A DNA stretch of 64,000 nt from Trematomus loennbergii (Eukaryota > Chordata > Actinopteri > Perciformes > Nototheniidae): contig JAAOOA010000033.1 of assembly GCA_012861695.1 (NCBI GenBank), positions 23,183,434-23,247,433 on the forward strand. The letters are read 5' to 3'. This document shows, piece by piece, positions 21,259 to 32,724 of the stretch. Under the pieces are notes generated by a model. That model saw only the letters and a list, made by a program, of their open reading frames with translations, was not told where the DNA came from and searched no databases. Positions within the stretch are counted from its first letter, which is position 1, and each line of letters starts with the position of its first letter. The translations under genes and the position numbers were made by a program.

Positions 21259-21980
21259 TATCGTGAGTATGAACCGGGAGTTAGTTGGGTTGTTGTAGCG
21301 TTAGCTGTACCTGAATTAGCCTGTGTTTGTGGCTAATTGGTAGCCTAAGTTTATTTTGGGGGAGAAGCTGGTGCAAGGGAGCACGTATCGCCCATATGAA
21401 TGTTACGTCACGTGTTGGGGATTCCCTCTGATGACAGTGATGTATGTGGCCTTATATGGTGTTGTGTATGCACTCTAGGGGTGCCTAGGCGTTATTTTGG
21501 AACGCGTATGGTCCCGGGTTTGTGTGTATTGATGAGATTTGTTTTTGTCCATTAGCTGTGATCTGTTCTCTTAAATATTCGCTGAAACATAGGAGGTAGT
21601 GGTCCCGCCTGTGTATACAATACCTGTAGGAGTGTTTCCCCTGGTAGGTCCAAGAGGCGTTTCCCCTTTGGGTTTCGTCTGGGGGGGCCTTGATAGTGTT
21701 GGGGTACGGCGGTTAGAGCTTCACTTTCCCTTTTCCCTAAACTTGCTCCGGAGCACTTCCGTGGTTCAGGGGGGTTACCGGTTACCTGGTCGCCTCTCTC
21801 GGTCCAGCGGGCTTTAAGTGCATAAATACCCACCGCTACACCTCATGAAGACTAGGGGGGGAGTTATCTAGTAAGTTTGTGGTTAGGAAGTCAGCTAGCG
21901 GGGCTGTTCAGTCCTACTGTGTGCACAGGTGGGCTAAGACATTGCATTTCCTATGTAAAAATAGCTATTGTGGCATAATT
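21259..21980 (+). other. Untranslated leader of the Gmr1-type Gypsy element
   Basis: Non-coding sequence between the primer-binding site and the first gag ATG. It is G/T-rich with several 'ggttagg' and 'cggtccag' words. No ORF in it matches a known domain. It would hold the packaging signal, by position only. Confidence 0.5.
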
Positions 21981-23065
21981 ATGGAGGATATTGTGGGGGC
22001 GTTTGTGGCTGCACCTTCTGAAGGATTCTTGGATCAATGAACCAAGGATCAATTGGTGAACATAGCTCAGTATTATGGTTTTGAAGTTGGCGATAAGAGA
22101 GTGAAAGAGTCGGTGAAAGCGAATTTGAGGGCTTGTTTGTTAAAGAGCAAGGTGTTTGATACTCCTGTCCCCGGGTGCACAATAGAAATGGCAGGGTCAA
22201 AGTGCTGTTTTGAGTTTCGAGCAACAGAAGGAGTTACTCAAATTACGCTTAGAGTTGGAGACGGAAAAGGAGTTGGCCATGGAAAAGATGCGACAGGGCA
22301 TTGAGCTAGAAAGAGCGGTATCTTTGGAAAAATTGAGGCAGGAAACTGAGCAGGCTAAGTTGGAGTTTCAGAGGGAGAAACTGGAATTAATTAGAGAGGG
22401 CAAAGTAGCGGCTGATGTCCTGTTTCCTGATAATCCAGCTAGTCGAAGCGGGACCCCAGGGAGGTCAGTGGATGAATTAAATAATTTGAGGCTGGTGCCC
22501 AGGTTTAATGAGAAGGATCCGTAAACAATTCTTTCGATGTTTGAGCGTCTCGCTGTTGTAAGGGGGTGGTCTGAGGCCACTCGCGTGTTATTATTACAGT
22601 GTGTGTTAACCGGGAGGGCTCAGGAGGCTTATTCGTCTTTAAATGGCCGTTCTCAAGGCTTACGAGCTGGTGCCTGAAACTTATCGTCAGAGGTTTAAGA
22701 ATTGGAAGAGAGGTGATAAATCTCACCTCGAGTTTGCTCAAGATATTTCCACCCATTTCGATCGCTGGTGTGCGGCAACTGACGTTGATTCTCATGGGGC
22801 GTTGAGGGATCTCATCATTCTGGAGCAATTCAAAAATTCCGTACCGGAGCACATTGCGGTGTATATCAGTGAGCATGCAGTCAGGACAGCTGCTGAAGCT
22901 GCTGCATTAGCAGATGACTATGTTTTGACACACGTTGGTGGAGGTGCTGCCGTACAAGGCAGTCACAAAGGAAATTCCTCGGGTATGGGAGCGTGGTCTG
23001 GTCGTCCAGTGAGATCTGCTGGGCAAGAGAGAGGGTATGTACGTATGATATTCCTCTCATTCTAC
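21981..23065 (+). pseudogene. Gypsy (Gmr1-like) gag with SCAN-related capsid, broken
   Basis: Starts MEDIVGAFVAAPSEGFLDQ and has a stop at 22038. A Glu/Arg/Lys-rich coiled coil (22210-22400: LELETEKELAMEKMRQ, LEKLRQETEQAKLEF) is followed by the capsid: MFERLAVVRGWS, LLLQCVLTGRAQEAYSSL, VLKAYELVPETYRQRFKNW and a C-terminal half (LEQFKNSVPEHIAVYISEHA). The AYELVPETYRQRF type of motif is the ancestor-like form of vertebrate SCAN domains. Frameshifts at about 22205 and 22650 and stops at 22038 and 22522 disable it. It ends near 23065 without a zinc knuckle. Confidence 0.82.
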
Positions 23066-23459
23066 CAGACAAGGCACCTGCCAATGTAAAGGAGCAATTC
23101 GAACACACTGAGGCTCAGCAGGACGTTCTCTTTCCCCCGTCAAACATGAAGGCTACATCAAGCACAAGATGATATACAACCTGGTGACAGCATATCAAAC
23201 ATTGGTAGCAGAAAAAGCAGGCAAAGCTCAAGATCAAGAGTTTCCAGCACCGCATCTGCACACATAAAAGCTGAGGCCAAAGTGGCAGCCATGAAAATAC
23301 TCCAAAAACTCCTAAAGGACAAACATGTCCTAGAAGCACAGGAGCAGGAATTGAGGAGGAAAAAGGAGGAATTGAGGAGGAAAAAGGAGCAAATGGAATT
23401 AGAAGGAAACATTGCTGCCACCATTGCAAAAATGAAAGTGTTAGCAGCCCCCAGGGGAT

Positions 23460-25016
23460 CAGTGTTAATTTCGTCAACGAAAACTATGACGAAAAATGTT
23501 CGTCAACGACCTTTTTTACATGACTAAGACGAGACGATGACGAGCTAAAAATAGATTCTTGATAACGAAAATTTGACGAAATGTATATTTAGTTTTCGTT
23601 GACGAGACGAGACGGGACTAAGGTGTTAATGGTGGACTATCGGACATTCAAAATGCAGTATTTTCCCCCAATTGCCCGTCTTGTCTGTCAAAATGCATCT
23701 TACATTTCTAACTTGCAATATCATTATTTCCGCTCTCTTCACTCCAGAAGAGCGATCTCCCTGTGTCTCTCTGTGTGCGGGGGCGGGGCCTAACAGACAC
23801 GCTGCAGCGGCACACAGAGATCTGCCGGGGACGGAGCGTTCAGAAGTATAGAGACACTCTACAAGGCTCGATGTGGACAAAGCTCGTTTGCCATGTTTTC
23901 GCGTTAGCGCGTTGACACGAGTAGAGTAGTCTGTCCAAACAGCCGGCCAAAAGGCGTCATATTCAGTCGGAGAAATGCACAATTTTCGACTTCCTTAACT
24001 CGTAGCTCTGTTGCCCCAATTACGAGTAACGTTATCACATCAGGTGTGCAGAGGTGGGAGAAGTACTCAGATCTTGTAGCTAAGTAAAAAAATACCATAG
24101 TGTAGGAAGAGTTCCTCAAGTCAAAGTATGATCATCAAAATATATTTAAAGTAGCGACAGTAAAAGTAGTCATTGTGCAGATTGTTCCATTTCAGAATAA
24201 TATATATGATATGTTTTATAATGATTGATCATTAAAGTGTTCTCAAAGCTGGTAAAGGTGCAGCTAGTTTGAATGATTTGTATACTGCAGGGTAGCTTGT
24301 GAATTTACTAAAGTCTGACTAAACTGATTTCACATCATTCATCCACATCTGTAAAGTAACTAAAGGTATTAAATACATGTAGTGGAGTAGAAGTACACCA
24401 TTTAACTATGAACTGTAGTGGAGTAGAAGTACACAGTAGCAAAACATTTAAATACTCCAGTAAAGTACAAGTACCTCAACATTTTACTCAAGTACAGTAC
24501 AATATTTTAACATAATTATATATATTTAATTTATTTCACATTTAAATAAAGCAATTAATTCGGTTAACAATTTGTTAGTTTTTTCCTTTAAAAAATAACA
24601 AAAAGTAAATACAAGAATACCGTTAAAGTACCGGATCGATAAGCAGTATTGATAAGACTAGCAGTACCGTAGAAAACCTTAACGATACCCATCCCTAGAT
24701 ATTACACAAGTAAAGTGTTAAGAGAGTGAAATGTTGCTTTACGAATTTCAACACTTGATGCTGTCACCTTGATTACAATGTCAGAAACCTGTATTTGCCT
24801 AACTGAATTGGTTTAAAGAGAGAAAACATTTTGACTAAAAGTTGACTAAAATGTAATTTTTCATCGACTAAAAGTAGACTAAAACGTTTTGAGTTTTCGT
24901 CGACTAAAACTAGACTAAAACTATGAAGGATAGAAATGACTAAAATGTGACTAAAATAAACCATTTTCGTCTAAAGACTAAGACTAAATCAAAAACAGCT
25001 GCCAAAATTAACACCG
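23460..25016 (+). mobile_element. Composite hAT element (CAGTGTTAATTTCGTC), copy 1
   Basis: Left end CAGTGTTAATTTCGTCAACG; right end reads CGGTGTTAATTTTGGCAGCTG from the other side. A perfect 8-bp duplication, CAGGGGAT, at 23452-23459 and 25017-25024 shows insertion into the BEL gag. It is rich in 'gacgaaaa/ttttcgtc' words near the left end and 'agtctagactaaaa' words near the right. It contains the older MITE at 24049-24500 and a TIR-like end ('cgatacccatcccta', about 24680-24694). No transposase was seen. The copy at 53505-55114 is in opposite orientation. Confidence 0.92.
24049..24500 (-). mobile_element. Nested hAT MITE (CAGAGGTGGGAGAAGTAC)
   Basis: Starts CAGAGGTGGGAGAAGTACTC at 24049 and runs to the 'caagtacctcaacattttac' region; the far end is not sharp. 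It occupies the same place in the second composite copy (54085-54539), so it was present before the composite spread. Confidence 0.75.
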
Positions 25017-26083
25017 CAGGGGATCAGCTAATTGTTCTATATCATCCAATGGCATGCAGTCATATTTTGAAACGGGACAAAGGGAAATACAGTTTGTAAC
25101 ATTAAAACAACCAATCATAACCACCACAGACAGAACTGTCACTAACATTGATACAGCTCCCGTAACACCCAATTCAGGCATCAGGAATCTAGATGAACAT
25201 CTGCATGTAACATCTCCAGATCCAATAACTGCCACAAGCAACGGTGACAAGTGCAATATATTTTCAGTCATGGAAAAACAAAATGAAATAACCGCTTTAT
25301 TAATCCAGCAACAGTGTCTATCATCCATGCCCAAGAAAGACATTCCAGTGTTTAATGGTGACCCACTTCAGTACCAAACATTTGTGAGATCTTTCGAATT
25401 CAATATTGAAAGCAAAAACGATAACCAAGACTGCCTCTACTACCTGGAGCAATATACAACAGGACTGCCCAGAGACCTTGTACGGAGTTGCCAACATATG
25501 GCCTCAGACAGTGAATTCAGCAAGGCCAAATGGTTACTACAAAATAACTTTGGCAATGAACATAAAATTGCTACAGCATACATGGAAAGGGCTCTTTCAT
25601 GGCCATTAATAAGGGCTGAGGACATAAGTGCTCTACAGGCATGCACGGTCTACCTTAGAGGATGTTGCAATGCTACATGTTTGAGCTCAACATTCCAGCA
25701 AACATGCTAGCCATTTTAAAGAAACTTCCATATAGGCTGAGGGATTTATGGAGAACTGTAGCATGTGACATCCAGGAAAACACCACCAAAGAGCTGCCTT
25801 CAAGGATATTGTGGAATTCCTTGAAAGGCAAGTAAAAATGGCTACAGATCCCATATTTGGGGACATTAAAGACCCCCCTCCCGTAAGCAAAGACATAAGA
25901 AGGCCACAGGCTCATCCAAGAGGAAGCATCTTTGCAACCAACGTGAAAGTTACAGAAAATAAATATGACAGAAGCACTGTAGAGAAAGGGATTTTGTCTG
26001 CTGTGAAAAACTGCTTGTATTATAGATGTGAACATGCTCTGGAGATGTGTCCACAGTTAGAAAGAAAAAAAAATCACATTTCT

Positions 26084-26726
26084 TAAAGAAAATGTTATTT
26101 GTTTTGGCTGCCTGTGTAAGGGACACATAAGTAGAGACTGCAGGAAACGAACGAGGTGCAACATATGCAATCTAAATCATCCCAGAATGTTGCACATCTA
26201 CCAACAAAGGAAGGAAATGGAAAATGAGCAGGAGGAAATGGAAAAAGCATCTGCAAACACTGCTGAAGCCTCAATTCAGACAGGTGGCCTTACTGGGGCC
26301 GGTGAAGATGGTTGCAAACTCTCCATAGTACCAGTCCAAGTTAAAGCCAAAAAGGGGAACACAACAGTGCATACCTATGCATTTCTTGACCCAGGCAGCA
26401 CTGCTTCGTTTTGCACATTAGGCCTTATGAACAAACTTAACCTCCAAGGAAGAAGGTCAAACATTCTGCTGAGAACTATGGGTCAAAGGAAGGTCGTTGA
26501 AACCAGCATTGTGTCAGGCCTAGAGGTTGCTGGACTGGATAACAGCGACTTTTGTGATCTCCCCGGCATATACACTCCGAAGACTATGCCCGTGCACAAA
26601 GGAAACATTCCACGTCAAAACGACATCAATCAATGGTTGCATTTGAGGGATGTTTGTCTCCCTGAAATTGACGCTGAAATTGAGTTGCTGATTGGTTCAG
26701 ATGTTCCAAAGGCCCAATTGATGTAA
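26084..26726 (+). pseudogene. BEL/Pao zinc knuckle and retropepsin-like protease
   Basis: CFGCLCKGHISRDC (about 26107-26148) is a CCHC zinc knuckle, followed by CNIC and NHPRMLH. The open part from 26187 leads to the protease active site FLDPGSTASFC (D-P-G-S, near 26383-26412) and the flap/helix region IELLIGSDVP. The frame ends at 26724 just after SDVPKA, where a frameshift enters the RT region. In BEL elements this lies in one gag-pol frame, so the change is damage. Confidence 0.85.
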
Positions 26727-28425
26727 TCAGGAGTGTGGGGGATGGACCTTATGCCGTAAAAACCATGCTCGGATGGACAGTTAATGGACCATTAGGAGGA
26801 TGTCCTGATGATATTCAGGACAAAACTTCAATAAGTGTAAACAGAACATCAGTTGTGCAACTTGACAAGCTGTGGGAACAGCAATTTAAGACTGACTTTC
26901 CCGAATGTGGGAGAGACAACCAAGAACCTTCCAGGGAAGACCAACAGTTCTTGGATCTGGTTTCAAAATCTGCCCACCTAGTCAATGGACATTATTCTAT
27001 TGGATTACCATTGAGAGAAAAGGAAATATGCATGCCCGACAATAAAGGTGTTGCTGAGCAACGCACTCTGAACCTTAAAAGAAGATTTAAGAGAGATCCT
27101 TCCTTTCATTCTGATTATACCAACTTTATGTCTGAGATGATATCTAAAGGCCACGCAGAGAAAGTACCGGATCATGTCTTGGAACGTAGAGACGGCAAAA
27201 AATGGTATCTACCACATCACAGAGTTTTGCATCCACAAAAGAACAAACTTCGAGTAGTGTTTGACTGTGGAGCAACATTTCAGGGAGTTTCACTAAATTC
27301 TCAGCTCTTCCAGGGGCCGGATCTGACTAGTACCTTGCTGGGAGTTTTGTCTAGATTCCGTAAAGATCCTGTTGTCATCACTGCAGACATCGAAGCCATG
27401 TTTCACAAGTGAAAGTTCCAAGTGAAGACCGTGACTTGTTACGGTTCCTCTGGTGGCCTGATGGAGACTGCAGTCAGAACCTGGTGGAATATAGAATGAC
27501 CGTGCATCTCTTCGGAGCAACCTCATCCCCAAGCTGTGCACATTTTGCCCTTAGGAAATGCGCTGAAGACAATCTAGAACAGTTCAGCCCTCAAGCCATA
27601 TACACAATTATGAATAATTTTTACGTAGACTACTGTCTCACTTCAACAGCTTCAGAAGAAGAGGCAACAGCACTTTATCATGAACTACGAGCCATTTGTT
27701 CCAAGGGAGGCTTTCTACTAACAAAATGGATAAGTAACAGTCGGCATGTGTTGGCTGCCATACCTGAAATGGAGAAGCAAAGGAAATAAAACATCTGGAT
27801 TTGGACCATGACAATCTTCCAGTGGAGAGAGTGCTGGGTGTACAATGGTGCGTTCAGTCTGACGTCTTCAAGTTCAAAATCATCTTGAAAGATAGGCCGC
27901 TCACAAGAAGGGGGATTCTCTCAAGCGTCAGTTCAGTGTATGATCCCCTTGGAATATTGGCACCAGTTGTCCTCACTGCAAAAAATATCCTGCAAGATTT
28001 GTGTAGGAGAAAGCTTGGCTGGGACGACAAATTACCAGAATCGATCGTACAGGAGTGGATGAGTTGGACCCAAGACCTTCATAAGCTGGAAGACTTCAAG
28101 GTTGACAGAAGCTTCAAACCTACCGACTTTGGAACGGTGTCATCTGCTCAATTGCATCATTTAGCTGACGCTTGCGAATGGGGGTTGTGGAACTGTAAGT
28201 TACCTGTTTCTGCAGAACAACTCTGGCCATTCACATTGTGGATTCGTAATGGGAAAAGCAAGAGTGGCTCCGTTAAAACCAGCCACTATCCCTCGCATGG
28301 AGCTGACTGCCGCTACCATGGCAAGCCGAATAGACACCATGTTAAGAAGGGAGCTACAGATGGAACTATCAGATTCTGTATTTTGGACAGACAGCACTTC
28401 CGTACTCAAATACATCAACAATAAC
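26727..28425 (+). pseudogene. BEL/Pao reverse transcriptase, catalytic YVDD altered
   Basis: Frame 1 (26735-27412): TMLGWTVNGPLGG, HHRVLHPQKNKLRVVFDCGA and VVITADIEAMFHK, the last carrying the motif A Asp. A stop lies at 27410. Frame 2 (27409-27789): LFGATSSPSCAHFALRKC and NFYVDYCLT, where the usual YVDD is YVDY, so the last catalytic Asp is lost. Frame 3 (27801 onward): VYDPLGILAPVVLTAKNILQ, a BEL hallmark before RNase H. Another frame change occurs near 28150. Confidence 0.9.
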
Positions 28426-29322
28426 ACCTCAAGGTTCAGAACGTTTGTGGCCAATAGAGTTTTGGAAATTGCCAAAGTATCAAATGCACTACAGTGGAGA
28501 TATGTTAACACCATAGACAATCCAGCAGACATGGCTTCACGAGGTGCTACTGTAAAATCTTTTCTGAAGAAAGAAATCTGGTTGTCCGGACCTCAGTTTC
28601 CACTTCGACCTCAAGAAGAGTGGCCCCAAAACCCTGATGGATTGAAAGTAATCTCACTAAAGGACTCTGAAGTCAGGAGCATAACCGTTAACACTACTCA
28701 GATCATGTCCGAGGAAATGGATCCCGTCAACCAATTAATCCACCACTTTTCCTCTTGGAATGGTTTAAAAAGGGCAGTAGCATGGATGCTCAGACTTAAA
28801 AGACTGCTTTTGAATCGCAGCAGAAAGAGAAACCAAGCAAGTGTTGTTCTTGCTCAACTAATTCCAGATAACATACATCAAAGAGGCCTATCACAAAAGG
28901 AGAGAGGGAATCTTGACAGGCAAGAAAACAATGGTCTCACAGTTGAAGAACTGGCAAACGCTGAAATAGAGGTAATCTGTTTTTCCCAAAGAAAGAGGTA
29001 CGCCGATGAAATCTCAAATCTGAGAAAAGGAATAAACGTCAAGAAAACCAGCCACCTTCATAAACTCAACCCCATCCTGGAAAATAATGTGTTTCGGGTT
29101 GGTGGACGACTTAGCCGGGCAGCAATGCCGGAGGATATGAAACATCCTGTCATAGTGGCTAAAGACTTTCACATTGCCGATCTTATTCTGCGAAATGTTC
29201 ATGAAGAAGTGGGTCATGGTGGTCGCAACCATATGTTATCCCGACTACGCCAACAATATTGGATTCCTGGAGCTACTGTAGCAATAAGAAGAACGTTGTC
29301 GAAATGCGTAGTCGGCGTATAA
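28200..29322 (+). pseudogene. BEL/Pao RNase H and integrase N-terminal domain
   Basis: The open frame from 28249 gives PATIPRMELTAATMASRID, FWTDSTSVLKYINN (catalytic Asp) and NPADMASRG, typical of BEL RNase H. A tether follows (NPILENNVFRVGGRLSRA). The integrase zinc-binding part is HEEVGHGGRNHMLSRLRQQY with a closing CVV; the second Cys falls at a frameshift near 29318. RNase H removes the RNA template; the zinc domain helps integrase multimerise. Confidence 0.88.
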
Positions 29323-30299
29323 ATGCTATTCCTGGACAACAACAGATGGCGGATTTGCCCCTGGTTAGAGTCTCTCCTGATGAACCTCCATTCACATATG
29401 TTGGAGTTGATTATTTCGGACCCTTTGGAGTGAAGCGTGGAAGGAGCATTGTGAAACGTTATGGCGTCATTTTCACATGCTTAGCAATAAGAGCAATTCA
29501 CCTTGAAATGGCATCATCTCTTGACACTGATTCGTTCATCAATGCGCTATGGCGCTTTATAGCTAGACGTGGTCAAGTGAAAGAACTCCGATCTGACAAT
29601 GGCACTAATTTTGTAGGATCCGAACGCGAGTTGAAAGAGGCAATTGAAAGTTGGAATCAAGGTCAGATCCACAATACACTTCTCAAGAAAGGAATTAATT
29701 GGATCTTCCATCCCCCAGCTGGCTCACATCATGGAGGTGTTTGGGAAAGATTAATCAGATCAGTACGAAAGGTTCTCAACTCCACTCTGAATGTACAAAG
29801 TCTCGACGAAGAGGGACTTAACACAGTCTTATGTGAAGCAGAAGCTATTCTCAATAGCCGTCCAATCACCAAAGCTTCTACAGATCTAAACGACCTAGAA
29901 GCACTGACACCGAATCATCTTTTGCTCCTTAAGACAACACCATCCCTGCCACCAGGACGGTTTCAAAAGGAAGACATTTACGCTCGCCGCAGGTGGAGAC
30001 AAGTTCAGTATATGTCAGACTTATTCTGGAAAAGGTGGATTAAAGAATATCTTCCCCTACTTCAAGAACGACAGAAATGGTCAAAAATCAGACGCAACTT
30101 CACGCCAGGAGACATCGTGATCATCATGGATGACTCAGCGCCTCGGAACTCCTGGCTTACCGGAAAAGTTGCTGAGACCATCGTTGACAAAAAGGGACTC
30201 GTACGTATGCTTCGGATCAAGACCAAGACTGGTTTCCTGAGCAGACCAATTAACAAAGTTAGCCTTCTTCAGGAGTCAGAGGACTTTTGCCAAGTCTAA
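29310..30299 (+). pseudogene. BEL/Pao integrase catalytic and C-terminal domains
   Basis: The frame after 29310 is uninterrupted to the stop at 30297. The DDE triad is visible: D in YVGVDYFGPFG, D in ELRSDNGTNFVGSER, and E in HHGGVWERLIRSVR. The distal region carries ILNSRPIT, LTPNHLLLL, RRRWRQVQYMSDLFWKRWIK and a final beta-rich domain (FTPGDIVIIMDDSAPRNSW). This is the best preserved part. Its true upstream join is the frameshift at about 29318. Confidence 0.93.
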
Positions 30300-30534
30300 A
30301 TGGACTATTTTTGCCTATTTTATTTTTTGTCTCCTACCCCCTGCACACACACAAACACACTAAGCATTTTACTGATACTGATTAGTGAGTAAAGATTATC
30401 ACCTTTCAAAAGACTGCAATATATGAACTCTGAACAAAAATAATTCAAGAAAGAGATCTGGACGTATATTTTGTGTGTATTGTCATTTATTATAGTAATT
30501 ATAATTTTGTGAAATGATAATTAGGGGCCGGTAT
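30300..30534 (+). other. BEL 3' untranslated region
   Basis: AT-rich sequence between the integrase stop and the LTR. It ends with TTAGGGGCCGGTAT, which occupies the polypurine-tract position of BEL elements. Confidence 0.6.
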
Positions 30535-31022
30535 TGTAGGTGCCATAACGCTACTTAGCCCAAGTTCATTATTTGTATTATTATTATTCGTTTACGTCAC
30601 TTTTATTTGTTTGTTGAGCACTTCCGGCCGGTAATTGTCACATGGGTGTGGTTTGGTTATATAAGTCACCTGTTTGATGTCGAGTGCGGATGACAGAGGG
30701 TGAGCTTGTGCTGTCATTTTTTCTATTGACCGTTTTGTTACCTTTGTCACTATCCGATCTGCCGCCCTGCCCTATCTGCAGTGCGCATGTGCGAGATGGT
30801 CCGCCATAATGCACAACTCCGTACGGCAACCCAACTAGGACACTTGACACAGTGGCATTTGGCAAAGCACACAAAGAAAACTCCGAAAACCGAGAGAGAT
30901 GAGTTATTGTTATTACAACGTGACTTCACTATTATTTAACAACTCTTTTTATTGGGTTCTTTTATTTGGGGTTAAGTACATTATCAGAATAAGTGAGAAA
31001 TGGATTTAACTTCTGTTAGACA
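30535..31022 (+). mobile_element. BEL/Pao 3' LTR
   Basis: Starts TGTAGGTGCCATAACG after the purine/GC tract and is taken to end at CTTCTGTTAGACA (TG..CA). A TATA box, TTATATAAG, lies at 30658-30666. AATAAA lies at 31035-31040, outside this end, so the true LTR end may be somewhat further right. Its distal ~280 bp are repeated in inverted orientation at 31076-31348. Confidence 0.7.
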
Positions 31023-31348
31023 GCTATCATACTGAATAAATATTTACTGTGAATGTATGCAAAAATGTATGGCATATAGCTGTCTAACAGAAGTTAAATC
31101 CATTTCTCACTTATTCTGACAATGTACTTAACCCCAAATAAAAGAACCCAATAAAAAGAGTTGTTAAATAATAGTGAAGTCACGTTGTAATAACAATAAC
31201 TCATCTCTCTCGGTTCTTTTTCTGCTTTGCCAAAAGCCACTGTGTCAAGTGTCCTATTAGAGTTGCCGTATGTAGTTGTCAAATATGGCGGACCATCTCG
31301 CACATGCGCACTGCAGATAGGGCAGGGCTGCAGATCGGGTAGTGACAA
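30744..31348. repeat. Long inverted repeat around the BEL LTR end
   Basis: Left arm 30744-31027 and right arm 31076-31348 are inverted copies (about 280 bp) with scattered mismatches and an ~11-bp indel near 30870-30885. The 48-bp spacer holds AATAAA. The right arm lacks the TATA-bearing front of the LTR. Confidence 0.93.
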
Positions 31349-32724
31349 CCTTCATCAGCTGCTCTCATGGAGTTTCATTTCTTGTATGCACTGAAGCTGA
31401 TGTGAATCATATATTCAGACAAAGTTCACTTTGTCAAGAAGTTATTATTGAGAAACTGAGTAACTGAAATTAAGTACCATATTTCACTGGAGATGAAATC
31501 TAGTTTAATGTCAGACTATGACTAATGTATTCAAAAGGCAGTGCCTATTAGCATAATGGCACCATCTTGAAAATAAGACTCTGGCACACTTAAGAATATT
31601 GTTTGCCAGACGTAGGGCACATTCTGTTTTTGGCGCAGATGGAGGAGACATTATTTCAGACAAAATGAAGCTGAAATGTTCTGACATTGTACTTTAAAGA
31701 TTTAAAGGCATAGTTTGGGATTTACTCAGGAAACCATACTTTCTGTGTGACATTCACATTCACATCCATTTTCAATTTCTCTTCATCGACCAGGTGGAGG
31801 ACATCATCACTGAGTGAGGGTGAGGGTCAGATATTCAGAATATTTAAGGATTGGCACGGAGTCTCCTAAACATTTGCAAGTCTAATGGTTGGCCCATACC
31901 ACAGTATTTCATTAATTTAAATAACCCACTTAAAACTATGACACTTGTGTGGACATTGATTGATGCAAACACATCACCTGCTTCACCTTACGGACGTTAA
32001 GGTTAAATAGTGATTATCGAGTCATCTCCCAACACATTCAATTATTTCTCGCTAGAAACTCTTGACTGCTTATATTCTCTGGAATAGCTGATCCTCCTCA
32101 TCAAACGGAGACCTTGAAATAGAGCAGGCACCTTTCCTTGAGAATGATTCGTGTTTGTAGCACCTGTGTTGCCTGCACCTTAAATACACACTGCTGCAGG
32201 CTGGGGGAGGAGGAGGGGAGGTTTAGGTATCTATAATTTAGCCAACTGAATTGGGTCTATTTTTAGTCCAGTGCCACTTGTGAGGTACGCGGGGAGAGTT
32301 AATTAAGTGGCTGGCCTTTTCTCATCCAGGCTTTAAATGAACATGTCTGCTGTGTGTTTCAGAGGTGAAAGATAACTGAACTAATATATACGCTGTTCAC
32401 ACTTTCCCTGTCTTCCATCTTCTAATATTTTTCCTCTCATGCTTTGCTCCTGTCAGTTTTCTCAAATGTTGTCTACATTAGCTGCTCTGCTTTGTTAATC
32501 TGATACTCACATAACTAAAATAGCTATATCAATTCCCTTTATGCCATAAATTAGTCATATTTGGAAATGGAAAATATCCCCCTGTGGTGTTAAGGTTTGG
32601 GTTAACTCTGAAATCATTCTCATTGGTCTTTCATATGTTGTTTCTTTACATTTCTCTAAATAAATGAGCAGGAGGCATATTGTACTATAGCCAGAGGTGG
32701 CTGGCATCTGTCTAGTACAATACT
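31349..32724. other. Intergenic DNA, nothing recognised
   Basis: No ORF longer than background, no repeat terminus and no RNA gene could be supported. A G/A-rich stretch (about 32190-32225) is the only compositional oddity. Confidence 0.5.

Larger units (their letters stand above)
23176..26083 (+). pseudogene. BEL/Pao gag, interrupted by hAT and frameshifts
   Basis: The N-terminal part (23176-23459) is Ser/Arg-rich (SRKSRQSSRSRVSSTASAH) then a Lys/Glu-rich helix containing a duplicated LRRKKEE block. The hAT splits it. From 25054 it continues with DIPVFNGDPLQYQTFVRSFE, LYYLEQYTTGLPRDLVRSC and NFGNEHKIATAYMERAL, typical of the BEL capsid-like region. A frameshift near 25655 makes a stop at 25708, and the text resumes in another frame (FLERQVKMATDPIFGD, 25815 onward) to a stop at 26083. 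It would form the particle core. Confidence 0.85.
23150..31022 (+). mobile_element. BEL/Pao LTR retrotransposon, 5' LTR missing
   Basis: Order: gag (split by hAT 23460-25016), zinc knuckle, protease, RT, RNase H, integrase, 3' UTR, 3' LTR (about 30535-31022). No 5' LTR is present; the 5' side abuts a Gypsy gag at about 23065-23150. All coding parts are frameshifted or contain stops. Removing the 1.56-kb hAT leaves about 6.3 kb, normal for a BEL element lacking one LTR. Confidence 0.9.

Noticed and set aside
23158..23477. Minus-strand ORFs opposite the BEL gag
   Set aside because: Shadows of the Ser/Arg/Lys-rich gag coding strand; composition mirrors it and no domain is seen.
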